From an uncultured bacterium (GTDB taxonomy: Bacteria > Verrucomicrobiota > Lentisphaeria > Victivallales > UBA1829), in assembly GCA_900548385.1 (NCBI GenBank), contig URKJ01000020.1, positions 1 through 64,000 of the forward strand: 64,000 bases of DNA, written 5' to 3'. The notes beneath the pieces are model-generated. The model saw only the letters and a list, made by a program, of their open reading frames with translations, was not told the DNA's origin and searched no databases. A program made the translations under genes and the position numbers. Positions 44,234 through 53,598 of the stretch are shown piece by piece. Numbering within the stretch: the stretch's first letter is position 1; each line of letters starts with the position of its first letter.

Positions 44234-44986
44234 ATGAATTACAGAAATCATGTCGGAGGGCGGAACGGGAAATTCACCCTTGTAGAACTTCTTGTGGTAA
44301 TTGCCGTGATCGCTATCCTGACCGCTCTGCTGCTGCCGGCACTGAATTCGGCAAGGGAAAAAGCGAGAGGGATCAGTTGTCTGAACAATCAGAAGCAGTT
44401 GGGAAATTATTCCACGGTCTATACGATGGAGAATGAGGACTGGGTGATTCCTTCGTACAGCTATTATTCGATTCCGGCGGCATTTACCGAGCGGAAGATT
44501 CCCGGAATGTGGTTTTATTTCATGGCAAAGATGTCGGGATTCGGGAAAATTACCGATATTGTCACGCAATCCGCGATGCAGAAAGGGCTGCCGATGATGA
44601 GTTGCCCGTCGAGCGAGTGGAGGAGCAGCCATGTTCTGGGTGAGGGAACCGTGGTGGTCGGGAATTACATGTACAGCAACCATTACGGTGCGATTTCCTC
44701 CGGTACCACATGGCAGTACGATGATCAGTATCTTTGCAGGCCCATCAAAATCACGCAGGCTAAGAACGTGTCGCGTCTTTTGCAGATTACGGAGGCGCGG
44801 TCGGAGACTTACGGGGTTGCACTGTTCCGGTTTCAGTCGTACAGCGGTTTGCTGAAAGATTACGCTCCCCGTCACACCGGGCGCGCTTCCTGTCTTTATC
44901 TGGACGGACATGCCGCGCTCCAGAAGTTTTATCCGATGCAGCGTTACTACCGTCCCGATGGAACGATGAAACCTTATAATCCCTGA
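44234..44986 (+). CDS. Pseudopilin-like protein of the fourth cassette
   Basis: A 250-residue protein: leader MNYRNHVGGRNGK, then FTLVELLVVIAVIAILTALL with Glu at +5. Near the C-terminus HTGRASCLYLDGH matches H-X9-DG exactly. Lysine precedes the cleavage-site Phe. A strong ribosome site (ATGGAGGT) lies upstream. It heads a plus-strand run of secreted or carbohydrate-active genes, repeating the order seen in the minus-strand cassettes. Function unknown beyond a membrane-anchored pilin-like fold. Confidence 0.9.
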   Translation: MNYRNHVGGRNGKFTLVELLVVIAVIAILTALLLPALNSAREKARGISCLNNQKQLGNYSTVYTMENEDWVIPSYSYYSIPAAFTERKIPGMWFYFMAKMSGFGKITDIVTQSAMQKGLPMMSCPSSEWRSSHVLGEGTVVVGNYMYSNHYGAISSGTTWQYDDQYLCRPIKITQAKNVSRLLQITEARSETYGVALFRFQSYSGLLKDYAPRHTGRASCLYLDGHAALQKFYPMQRYYRPDGTMKPYNP

Positions 44987-44997
44987 GGCTTCGGATC

Positions 44998-45915
44998 ATG
45001 GCCCGGACTTTGATTTTTCTGCTGTTTACAGCATTCCTTTGTTCTGCAGGAGCGCAGGATCTGACTTTGGAGGAACTGGACTCTCTTTTTGCAGACTGTG
45101 CCGGAACACCTTCGGAGTATGCGGTTCGCACTGCTAAAAACTGGTTCATGCGGTGTGCGTTTTACCGGTTGGACGGTTCGGCGCTCCGCCCGGCAGTGGA
45201 ACTTCAGTGCCGGAGTGATGCCGAAGCCCGGAAACGGATCCGGACGCTTTCGGAAGATGTCCGGCGCGGTCGGAATTGGAAACTTCCGCGGCCGGAGCTT
45301 GCCGTTCCTTTTATCGGGGCAGTCCGGATTGACGGGATCATATCGCCGGAGGAGTATACGCGTTCGGCACGGCTTGAAGGCGAGATTCCAATCAATGAAC
45401 AGACCGTAAAAGCCGGAGGCGGACATCGCTGGTATTTTGCCTGGGACAACCGTTTCTTTTATTTTGCCGCGGAAATTGCGGATCCGGATATACAGCTCTG
45501 CAAAGAGCGGCCTTACGAGGCGGATTCCGTGGAACTGTTTCTGCTTCCGGAACCGCTGTTGAGCAGTTACTGGGAAATCGTCGTTTCGCCGTCGGGGGAG
45601 CGGTTTTGCGCATGGCATACACTGGGAAAATATGGACAGCGCAGTTCATTCTTCATCGCGCCGGAAAGTTTGAAGACGGCGGCACGGCGCACCGGAAGCG
45701 GGTATTGCGTGGAGATCGCGTTTCCTTTTTCCGCTCTTCCATCGCTTTCGGAGCGGCTCCCGTACAACGGAGCGGCAATGTTTCTGATGGTGTGCCGGAC
45801 CGACCGGCAGAAAAACGGTGGAGTCGCCGTTACGGCTCCGGTTCCTCTGCTCTATGGAGGACATAATATTTACGGGTATATAAAAGCAACTTTGAAGCGA
45901 CAGGAGTTATTATGA
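44998..45915 (+). CDS. Secreted CBM9-like domain protein
   Basis: A 305-residue protein with signal peptide MARTLIFLLFTAFLCSAGA. Residues about 15-95 are helical. From about residue 100 a CBM9-like beta-sandwich is seen: AVRIDGIISPEEYTRSARL, WYFAWDNRFFYFAAEIADPDI, EADSVELFLLP, SGYCVEIAFPFSAL. Such domains bind sugars or act as accessory modules. It starts 11 bp after the pseudopilin and overlaps the GH13-like gene by 4 bp, so the three are one unit. It probably holds or recognises the substrate of the downstream enzyme (inference). Confidence 0.82.
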   Translation: MARTLIFLLFTAFLCSAGAQDLTLEELDSLFADCAGTPSEYAVRTAKNWFMRCAFYRLDGSALRPAVELQCRSDAEARKRIRTLSEDVRRGRNWKLPRPELAVPFIGAVRIDGIISPEEYTRSARLEGEIPINEQTVKAGGGHRWYFAWDNRFFYFAAEIADPDIQLCKERPYEADSVELFLLPEPLLSSYWEIVVSPSGERFCAWHTLGKYGQRSSFFIAPESLKTAARRTGSGYCVEIAFPFSALPSLSERLPYNGAAMFLMVCRTDRQKNGGVAVTAPVPLLYGGHNIYGYIKATLKRQELL

Positions 45916-48900
45916 CAAAAAAGTTGATCGGCCTTTTTATTCCATTTCTTTTTCTTGCGTTTTCCGGCATGGCGGGAGAGAAAACTGTAACTGCCGGGAA
46001 ATGGAGTTTCACTTACGATACGGAAAGCGGATTCTGGAAAGAGATGAAGTGGGACGGTGTTCCCGTTTCCGTGAATCCGGGAAATCTGGCACCGTTTTTC
46101 TGGGGACCGGAATGGCCGACCGGAAAGCCTGAGGTGAAACCGGGACTTTTCCGGTATCTTGATACGTTGATCCCGGAAGAGTACAGGAAGATTCCGCAAA
46201 AAGCGGAATCCATCCGGCTGAGCGGTCATCGCTGGTCCGTTTCCGATTCGACTCTGACTCTGGAATATGAGATCGGCAAATACAAAGTTGCGGATATTCT
46301 GAATTTCGGTACCGGGACGGACCCTGATCTGTTCCGCCGGACCTGGGAGCTGTCGCTCCGTCCCGGAGCGGAGCAGAGTTTCTTTTTTACCAGTCCGCAG
46401 TTGAATATGCCGGTTGTTCCGGCGGGAAATTATTTCTTCCCCGGACAGCTCCGCTATCCGGATAACGTCACGGTGAAACCGGTTGCCGGGCTCGGCGCGA
46501 ACGGGCGGGCGGAGGGCCCCGGCTACAGCACGCTTCCGATGCTGCTGGAACAGAACGGGCTCTGTGCGATCCTGTTCGGCGATCCTCTGAAAGACAAATC
46601 CGATATGCAGATCGTCAGGACGGGCGGGTATGCGATGGTTCAATACAATTTCAAATCATACGGGATCCTCGAACCCGGCGAAAAGCAGGTTATCGGGCCC
46701 GCATATTTCAAACCCGCCCGGAAAACATTGCAGGAGCAGATGACGAAGGGGATCCGGGAATTGTACCGTACAGTTGGGCTTTCCGTTCCGGGGAACCGTC
46801 CCGAATGGCTGAGGGATGCGGTTATTTTCAATGCGTCGGTTGGCGGGTCCTCTTACAGCAAGCCGCTCACGCTCGGCGGGTTTCATGCCGCCCGGAAAGA
46901 ACTGCTGCCGCGGGTCCGTGCACTTGGCTTCAATACGGTCTGGTTCCGTCCGGTCGGGGAGGTTATGCCGTATCATCCGCGGGATTATTTCAAAGTGAAT
47001 CCCGCTTACGGCACTGCGGAAGAATATCGGGAATTGGTGCGTGCAGCTCATGATTCCGGGATGCGGGTTGTACAGGGAATTGTTCCGCACGGGACAAATG
47101 CGGCGTCGGGCGCGGTCCGCGGCAATTCGCCGGAAGCGCTGATCGTTGATAAAAAAGGGGAAATCCCCCGCTATATGGCTTTTGACTACATGTCTCCGGA
47201 ATGGCAGGCATATATGAAAAAAGTCGCCGTGTTCTTTGCCGCCGACTATGGAGCGGATGCTTTGCGGATCGACCTTGCAGATGGTTCTTATCCAAACTGG
47301 CGGAAGCGGGATTCTTTTCAGAATGGTCTGGTTCCTGCCAATGTTCCGGCGGAATGGTGGAAAGCGGAACTGAAAAAACGGAACGGCAGACTTGCCCCGC
47401 TTCCGTATTCGCGTGTCAGTCTGCCGCGCCGTCAGGGCGGATTGGAAATGTCGCGGGCAATCCGTGAGGGACTCCGTTCCGTGAAGCCGGAAGGTGCGGT
47501 TCTCGGAGAGGTCCAGTATGCGCCGTATATGACGGAGAATGATGTGATCTATGACAAGGAGCTCTGTCATTATTTTCTGCGCGGAGTCTCCTGGTGCAAT
47601 TCTTTGGCGAAAGACAGCAAAGTGAACTGGGTGCAATCGCTTTCGCATCGGCTGGAACAGCAGGAATATGTGGAGCCGGAACATACATTGCGGCTCCGTT
47701 TCACGGAAACGCACGACTACACGAAAACGGTTCAGATTGTCGGAGTGAATGCCGCCCGCGCCGCCACCGCGATGAATTTTATTCTGGATGGCGTTCCGAT
47801 GGTCCTGCAGGATTTTGACGAAGGCAACGGAGAATTCCTGCGCCGTCTGATCGCCGCCCGTATGGGGCTTCCGGAGCTCCGCCGCGGCGGAACGGTGTAT
47901 CTGCATGGCCGGATTACGCCGCGTGACGTGTTCGGATGTCTGCGGACTATGGGGGATAAATCCTCGCTGTGCCTTATTAATTTTACCGCATATCCGCGTA
48001 ACGTCCGTGTCCGGCTTCCTGATGGGATCGCGTTTGCCGGAGGCGTGTTTCTGGATGCGTTCACCGGGGAGAAGCTGCCTGCTGAAATAACGACGGAAGT
48101 GCGGATGGCTCCTTATGAGGCAAAGATTCTTGCACTCCGTTCTGCGGACGAGAGTCTGCCGTTCGTCAAGCCGGTTCCGGAACCGGCAAAAACGGAACCC
48201 GCGGAAGGAGAGGTTCGTTTTAAACGGAATCAATGGGGATCTCCGGTCATTACGACATCTGTTTATTCGCTGGGGATCAGCAACGTGACGGGGATGTTGT
48301 CCCGCTTTACCGGAAAGAATGGCGAGATCCTGCTGGATGAATCCCGTTTTCTGAAACCGGAGCGAACTTTGCTGGGAGCTCCGTCGCAGCCGTCGGTACG
48401 CTGGAACGGCAGGGAACGCAAGACTTCATTCGGCTGGACTCTGTCCGGAGTCGCCGTTTTGCCGGATGGAGAACGTGTTTCGCTGAATTGGAATTTTTAT
48501 CCGGACCATGCCGAACTGGAAACGGAATTGCTTTCCGACAGCGGGAAAAATCTTGATCTTGCACTGGCGTTTACCCGCCGGAATGTCCGCCGGTATCAGG
48601 TGAATACCGCGGAAGGACTGCTTGATGATGAATTCCGCTCCCGTTTCGGGGAAGGCACGCCGGGGAATCTGAACCGTTACTCCTGGCGGATTTACGGAAC
48701 ACCGGTTATCTGGCAGTCGGATATTCAACCGCTGGATTTCCGCAGACCGCTGATCGGAGCATTCGGAAAAACCGGAGTGTTTGTCGGTTTGAAATCTCCG
48801 CTGACCGGACATCCCGTCAATGTTATGCTTTTAGACCGGGTTGCGGGGAAGCCGCGCTGGTGTGCGGCGTTTTTCTATAAGGATTCGCAGACGCGGGAAC

Positions 48901-49562
48901 CGGCTGCCCGGCTGTTCCCTGCACATAAATTTACGGTTACACTGACACCGTCCGACGCTCCTCTTGTTTCCGCAAATGATAATCCTCCGGTCAAATCCGG
49001 GATCGCATCGTTACGGAACCTGAGTTACGGATGGCTGGTTCGTGCTCCCGGTTATGAGATGGAGCTGTCGCGCGTCGGCGGATCCGTTCTCCGGTGGAGT
49101 GCGGGGAAACGCCGGCTTCTTTCCGGAGGATCGCTTGTCGTGCAGAACGGCATGTGGACGCAGGATAGCGAATACGAAGCCTCTGTCCGCATCCGGCAGG
49201 ATGGAAAGAGTCTGAAAATGCTGTTCAGCGGGGTGTTCAAAAACGGCAGTATTTCGCATTCTGCCGGGAAAATGCAGACGCCGCCGCTCCGGTTCTATGT
49301 ACTTTATACGTTCGGAGAATCCAGTCGGATCCGGGTCGATTGCGGAGTGCAGTCGGAAGGAAAGCGGACGGAAAAAGAGCTGTCCGTCGGTTGGCGGGCT
49401 GCGGGCGGCAAGCGGTTTGCCTTGAAACCGCTTGGAAAAGAAAACTGGAAATCCGCAAGCGTCAAAGACAGCGTGCTTTGGACCGTTCCCGGTCTGAGTG
49501 CCGCAACTCTTTCCGACGGCAAGTGGCATCACTTCAGTTTTCAGCTGGAACCTCATCCATGA
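45912..49562 (+). CDS. Large secreted divergent GH13 (alpha-amylase superfamily) enzyme
   Basis: A 1216-residue exported protein with signal peptide MTKKLIGLFIPFLFLAFSGMAG. About 290 residues of beta-sandwich precede a GH13-type barrel: GFNTVWFRPVGEVM, then ADALRIDLADG (nucleophile Asp near 454), GAVLGEVQ (acid/base Glu near 532) and RFTETHDYTKT (third acidic residue, near 601). The usual region I (D-x-x-x-N-H) is replaced by QGIVPHGT, so the active site is altered. About 400 C-terminal residues form further beta domains. It lies between a CBM9-like protein and a GH63-like enzyme. An alpha-glucan or related substrate is likely, but specificity is open. Confidence 0.78.
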   Translation: MTKKLIGLFIPFLFLAFSGMAGEKTVTAGKWSFTYDTESGFWKEMKWDGVPVSVNPGNLAPFFWGPEWPTGKPEVKPGLFRYLDTLIPEEYRKIPQKAESIRLSGHRWSVSDSTLTLEYEIGKYKVADILNFGTGTDPDLFRRTWELSLRPGAEQSFFFTSPQLNMPVVPAGNYFFPGQLRYPDNVTVKPVAGLGANGRAEGPGYSTLPMLLEQNGLCAILFGDPLKDKSDMQIVRTGGYAMVQYNFKSYGILEPGEKQVIGPAYFKPARKTLQEQMTKGIRELYRTVGLSVPGNRPEWLRDAVIFNASVGGSSYSKPLTLGGFHAARKELLPRVRALGFNTVWFRPVGEVMPYHPRDYFKVNPAYGTAEEYRELVRAAHDSGMRVVQGIVPHGTNAASGAVRGNSPEALIVDKKGEIPRYMAFDYMSPEWQAYMKKVAVFFAADYGADALRIDLADGSYPNWRKRDSFQNGLVPANVPAEWWKAELKKRNGRLAPLPYSRVSLPRRQGGLEMSRAIREGLRSVKPEGAVLGEVQYAPYMTENDVIYDKELCHYFLRGVSWCNSLAKDSKVNWVQSLSHRLEQQEYVEPEHTLRLRFTETHDYTKTVQIVGVNAARAATAMNFILDGVPMVLQDFDEGNGEFLRRLIAARMGLPELRRGGTVYLHGRITPRDVFGCLRTMGDKSSLCLINFTAYPRNVRVRLPDGIAFAGGVFLDAFTGEKLPAEITTEVRMAPYEAKILALRSADESLPFVKPVPEPAKTEPAEGEVRFKRNQWGSPVITTSVYSLGISNVTGMLSRFTGKNGEILLDESRFLKPERTLLGAPSQPSVRWNGRERKTSFGWTLSGVAVLPDGERVSLNWNFYPDHAELETELLSDSGKNLDLALAFTRRNVRRYQVNTAEGLLDDEFRSRFGEGTPGNLNRYSWRIYGTPVIWQSDIQPLDFRRPLIGAFGKTGVFVGLKSPLTGHPVNVMLLDRVAGKPRWCAAFFYKDSQTREPAARLFPAHKFTVTLTPSDAPLVSANDNPPVKSGIASLRNLSYGWLVRAPGYEMELSRVGGSVLRWSAGKRRLLSGGSLVVQNGMWTQDSEYEASVRIRQDGKSLKMLFSGVFKNGSISHSAGKMQTPPLRFYVLYTFGESSRIRVDCGVQSEGKRTEKELSVGWRAAGGKRFALKPLGKENWKSASVKDSVLWTVPGLSAATLSDGKWHHFSFQLEPHP

Positions 49563-49619
49563 GCCGGAAAATGGGAAAACCGGATCCGACGGATTCAATT
49601 GCATAAGTGAGGAAATGAA

Positions 49620-51104
49620 ATGATGATCATCGCAGAAAACTCTTTGCCGGGAAAGCTCCATTCAGCGGAAAAAAACGGACACGGGCCCGGACATCCCCGT
49701 ATCGTGTTTGAGGCTCTGCCGGAACTGGCGGACTTTTCGGAATTCGCATGGGCATGTATTGCAGACCATGTGACGGAATGTCCCGGAGCGCCGCAATCGC
49801 CCTATATGGATGAGGGATTTGCCCGTGACCGCATCTGGATCTGGGATACTTGTTTTATGGCGCTTTACTGCAAGTATGCGTCCGGAAATTTTCCGGGGAT
49901 TGAAAGTCTGAACAATTTCTATGAGCCCATGCTTGATGGACGGGAAACACCGTTGAAGATTCATATTCCGGACAATCCCCCACTGTTTGCCTGGGCGGAG
50001 ATGGAAAATTACCGGATCACCGGAAAAAGGGATCGTCTGGAGGAAATCTTTTTCCGGAAGCGGTATCCGCAGAAGATGTTCCGGCTTTTCGAATCGTTTC
50101 GCGCCGGCGGAATCCTGTCCTTTATGGGTTCGGTTTTTCCGGTGCAATGGGAGAAAACGCCGTTCGGTTATCACTGGTCCGGCGGCCGGTGCGGCATGGA
50201 CAACACGCCGCGCGGCGGTTTTCCGCGGACCGTTATTGACAACGATCCCGCTTACCGGAACGTCCTGTTTCTCGATGCCGCCGCACAGCAGGCGCTTTCC
50301 GCCCGGATTATCCATGAGGTTACCGGAGAGCCGGGATTTCTTGCGGAATACCGCCGTCTTGCAGAACTGCTGAATTCCCGTTACTGGGACGAGGAGGATG
50401 GCTGCTATTACGATATTGAGTCCGGTTCTCCGCATCGCCGGATCAAAGTGATGACTCCTGCGTCGTTCTGGCCGCTGCTGGCAGGGATTGCATCGCAGGA
50501 ACAGGCGGAGCGGATGGCGCGTCATGCGGAAGATCCTGCGGAACTCGGAGGGATCGTACCGTTTCCGTCGGTTGCGCGGAATTCTCCATATTTTGAACCG
50601 GACGGCGGGTACTGGCGCGGCGGAGTCTGGCTTCCGACCGCCTATATGGCGATCAAGGCGCTTGAACAGTACGGTTTTTATGAACTTGCGGATCGGCTTG
50701 CCGGACGGATCGTCATGCACCAGTTTCATACCTGGAAGGAGTTTGAGCCGCATACGGTATGGGAGGCCTATTCCCCGACCCGTCATGCTCCTTCGTCCTG
50801 TAAATACAACAGCGGGGAGCCGTATGCCAAACCGGATTTCTGCGGATGGTCCGCGCTCGGCCCGGTCAACCTGATCATTGAGAATCTGCTGGGCATCCGT
50901 GCGGATGGTGTCGGGCGCGTTGTCCGTTGGCGGTTGCATCAGACCTGCCGTCACGGAATCCGTGATCTGCAGTTCGGCGGAGTTTCCGCGTCGCTGCTGT
51001 ATGACGGCGGCGGGGTGACGGTGGAAACATCTGCGCCGTTTCTTTTGGAGATCAACGGCAGGCAGTATGCCGTTGAGGCGGGAACGGACCGGATCAGCCT
51101 GTGA
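49620..51104 (+). CDS. GH63/GH37-like (alpha/alpha)6 glycosidase
   Basis: A 494-residue protein without a signal peptide. Features of the GH37/GH63 trehalase-glucosidase group: FARDRIWIWDTCFMALYCKYA, SGGRCGMDNTPRGG, WDEEDGCYYDIE, GGYWRGGVWLPTAYMAIKALEQYGF and TVWEAYSPT. It would cleave alpha-glucosidic or alpha-mannosidic bonds in the cytoplasm. It follows the GH13-like gene by 57 bp with no terminator, so it probably belongs to the cassette and acts on imported fragments. The exact specificity cannot be told from sequence. Confidence 0.82.
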   Translation: MMIIAENSLPGKLHSAEKNGHGPGHPRIVFEALPELADFSEFAWACIADHVTECPGAPQSPYMDEGFARDRIWIWDTCFMALYCKYASGNFPGIESLNNFYEPMLDGRETPLKIHIPDNPPLFAWAEMENYRITGKRDRLEEIFFRKRYPQKMFRLFESFRAGGILSFMGSVFPVQWEKTPFGYHWSGGRCGMDNTPRGGFPRTVIDNDPAYRNVLFLDAAAQQALSARIIHEVTGEPGFLAEYRRLAELLNSRYWDEEDGCYYDIESGSPHRRIKVMTPASFWPLLAGIASQEQAERMARHAEDPAELGGIVPFPSVARNSPYFEPDGGYWRGGVWLPTAYMAIKALEQYGFYELADRLAGRIVMHQFHTWKEFEPHTVWEAYSPTRHAPSSCKYNSGEPYAKPDFCGWSALGPVNLIIENLLGIRADGVGRVVRWRLHQTCRHGIRDLQFGGVSASLLYDGGGVTVETSAPFLLEINGRQYAVEAGTDRISL

Positions 51105-51160
51105 GAGACGCGGAAAGCGGCAGATGCCGGAGACGGTATGAGGAAATCTTCGGAAAATAC

Positions 51161-51188
51161 TTGAAAATTTGAAAACAGATATTATGGT
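51161..51188 (+). promoter_or_regulatory. Candidate promoter for the polysaccharide export genes
   Basis: TTGAAA (51161-51166), 16-bp spacer and TATGGT (51183-51188), 52 bp before ATG 51240 in the 135-bp gap after the GH63-like gene. Confidence 0.4.
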
Positions 51189-51239
51189 AACGGAGTCAAA
51201 ACAAGCAGAAAAAAACATTCACGAATACCGATTGGGAAA

Positions 51240-52529
51240 ATGTCGTCTCCGATTTTACAGGTGGAAAATCTCAGTAAATATTACCAGATCCGTCATGATG
51301 TGGTTGATCCGTATTCCACATTGTCCGGAGCGCTTGCCGACGCCGGGCGGAACCTGTTTCATTATCTTCTTCATCCGGCGGGAAAAAGCAGAAAAGTCAC
51401 CAGAGAGACTTTCAAGGCTTTGGACGATGTGTCGTTTGAGGTCAACCGCGGAGACCGGATCGGGATTGTCGGATGCAACGGCGCGGGTAAATCGACTCTT
51501 CTGAAGCTGCTCAGCCGGATTACGGAACCGAGTCGCGGAAGCATCCGAATCCGCGGACGGCTTTCGAGCCTGCTGGAAGTCGGAACGGGCTTTCACTCGG
51601 AATTGAGCGGACGGGAAAATATCTTTCTGAACGGTTCGATTCTCGGAATGAAGCAGGCGGAGATCCGGCGGAAATTTGATGCCATCGTGGATTTTGCCGG
51701 AGTGGAAAAGTTCCTGGATACTCCGGTCAAGCGGTATTCCAGCGGAATGTATGTGCGGCTTGCGTTTGCCGTCGCCGCGCATCTGGAGCCGGATATTCTG
51801 CTGATTGACGAAGTGCTCGCCGTCGGAGACATGGAATTCCAGAAGAAATGTCTCGGAAAGATGAATGACATTTCAAAAGACGAAGGCCGCACGATTCTTT
51901 TTGTCAGCCACAACATGGAGGCGCTTACCTCACTGTGCGACCGCGCAATTCTTCTGGAGTCCGGGAAACTGACCATGGATGCGGACTGCGAACAGGTGGT
52001 TCTGCAGTATGCAAAATCCATCGCCAGCACAAAAGCGGCTCCTCTGAGTGAGTTCAGAGCCCGGCAGAGCCGTTCGACCGGCGAGGTCCTGTTCCAGGAT
52101 ATGCAGATCGAAACGGAGACCGGTTCTCCGATTCCGAAGACCGGGGAACGCGTGCGGTTCCGGTTCTTTTTCAAACACCGGGATCCGTCAAAACCTTTTT
52201 CCAACATGATATTCAGCATGACGATCGGGAACCTTTTTCATCCGCTGTTCAATCTGCATTACAGCATGGGGGCGGACGGCGGCGCCGCGGTATTGCAGGA
52301 TGGAGACTGTCTGGAATGTTCCATTCCGAGACTGCCGCTGACGGAAGGTGATTACTATATCAATCTTTTTATCGGTCAGCCCCATTCCCAAGCCGATTGT
52401 CTGGAAAATATTCCCTTCCCGGTTCTTGGCGCCCGTTTTCAATCCGGTCAACGGAACTGCGGGGACATGCACAAAGGAAACGTTACCCTGATTCCCCATG
52501 AATTTACACTGAGGGGAAAACATGATTGA
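51240..52529 (+). CDS. Wzt-like polysaccharide ABC transporter ATPase
   Basis: A 429-residue protein. Residues about 5-255 form the ATPase: Walker A GCNGAGKSTLL, signature YSSGMYVRLAFA, Walker B DILLIDEVLAVGD, switch His in FVSHN. Residues about 275-429 are a beta-sandwich like the cargo-binding C-terminal domain of Wzt, which recognises the modified end of O-polysaccharide. A Wzm-type permease is normally adjacent but none is in the window. It overlaps the glycosyltransferase gene by 8 bp. Export of lipid-linked O-antigen or another surface glycan is the likely role. Confidence 0.88.
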   Translation: MSSPILQVENLSKYYQIRHDVVDPYSTLSGALADAGRNLFHYLLHPAGKSRKVTRETFKALDDVSFEVNRGDRIGIVGCNGAGKSTLLKLLSRITEPSRGSIRIRGRLSSLLEVGTGFHSELSGRENIFLNGSILGMKQAEIRRKFDAIVDFAGVEKFLDTPVKRYSSGMYVRLAFAVAAHLEPDILLIDEVLAVGDMEFQKKCLGKMNDISKDEGRTILFVSHNMEALTSLCDRAILLESGKLTMDADCEQVVLQYAKSIASTKAAPLSEFRARQSRSTGEVLFQDMQIETETGSPIPKTGERVRFRFFFKHRDPSKPFSNMIFSMTIGNLFHPLFNLHYSMGADGGAAVLQDGDCLECSIPRLPLTEGDYYINLFIGQPHSQADCLENIPFPVLGARFQSGQRNCGDMHKGNVTLIPHEFTLRGKHD

Positions 52530-53598
52530 CGGCGTATCCGAGAATCTCAATACAGGCGGTGCGGCGTGTGCCGGTGACCGGCGGAAAACACCGGAGCGTC
52601 CCGCTGTTTCCATTCTGATCCCGATTTATAATGTGGAACGCTATTTGCGCGAGTGTCTGGATTCTGTCATCGGTCAGACTCTGCGGGAGATCGAAATCAT
52701 CTGCATTAACGACGGTTCCGCCGACTCCTGTCCGGCGATCATTGCGGAATATGCGGCAAAGGATTCCCGGATCGTTGTCCTGAACAAGAAGAATTCCGGT
52801 TATGGCGACAGCATGAATCAGGGACTCGGTCTTGCCCGGGGCGAATACATCGGGATTGTCGAACCGGACGATTATGTCGTTCCTTCCATGTTTGAACTGC
52901 TTTACCGGACTGCAAGCGAAAACCGCTGCGAGCTGGTCAAGAGCAATTTTTACACGTTTCATACCCATAAAGGAAACCGGAAGATTAAGAATGTGGTCAC
53001 AACCCGGCTGAATGAACTGTTCCGGAAAGAGCTGACGCAGGAGGATACCGTTGCATATCTGCAAAATCAATGTCTACCGCTTGCCTATTGGTCCGCCATT
53101 TATTCGGCGGAATTTCTGGACCGCCACAGGCTCCGGTTCAACCCGACTCCCGGAGCATCCTATCAGGATTTCGGCTTTTTTCACAAGGCTCTTTTCTGTG
53201 TCCGGAAATGGCGCCTGATCCCGGAACACACCTATTATTACCGGCAGGACAATCCGAACGCTTCGATGATGGCAAAGGACAAATATCTGTGTATTCATCA
53301 GGAATTTCAGTCGATCCGGGCGTTTCTTGCGGAGCACGGGGTTGCGGAAGTTCCACTGCGTCCGATCCTGACAAAGCTGCAGGTGGAACATTATCTTTTG
53401 AACTATCAGCGGGTGGCGACTCCGTATAAATGGACCGTCATACAGAATATCAGAAACGAGTTCCGCGAACTGGAACGCGAACGGAAGACGGATTATTCCC
53501 TGCTTTCCCGGTTTCACCGGTTCCGTCTCCGGCTGGTCCTGTTTTCTCCGCTTCTGTTCCGCTTTCTTTCCCGGCTCCGGAACGGAGAATGGCAATGA
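52522..53598 (+). CDS. Glycosyltransferase family 2
   Basis: A 358-residue enzyme with the GT-A fold: VSILIPIYNVERYLRECLDSVIGQTL, then EIICINDGSADSC, and VEPDDYV as the metal-binding acidic motif. The C-terminal part is basic and amphipathic (RFHRFRLRLVLFSPLLFRFLSRLRN), which suggests membrane association. It would add a sugar from a nucleotide donor to a surface glycan. It lies between the Wzt-like ATPase and a GT8 gene with overlaps on both sides, so the three act together. Confidence 0.9.
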   Translation: MIDGVSENLNTGGAACAGDRRKTPERPAVSILIPIYNVERYLRECLDSVIGQTLREIEIICINDGSADSCPAIIAEYAAKDSRIVVLNKKNSGYGDSMNQGLGLARGEYIGIVEPDDYVVPSMFELLYRTASENRCELVKSNFYTFHTHKGNRKIKNVVTTRLNELFRKELTQEDTVAYLQNQCLPLAYWSAIYSAEFLDRHRLRFNPTPGASYQDFGFFHKALFCVRKWRLIPEHTYYYRQDNPNASMMAKDKYLCIHQEFQSIRAFLAEHGVAEVPLRPILTKLQVEHYLLNYQRVATPYKWTVIQNIRNEFRELERERKTDYSLLSRFHRFRLRLVLFSPLLFRFLSRLRNGEWQ

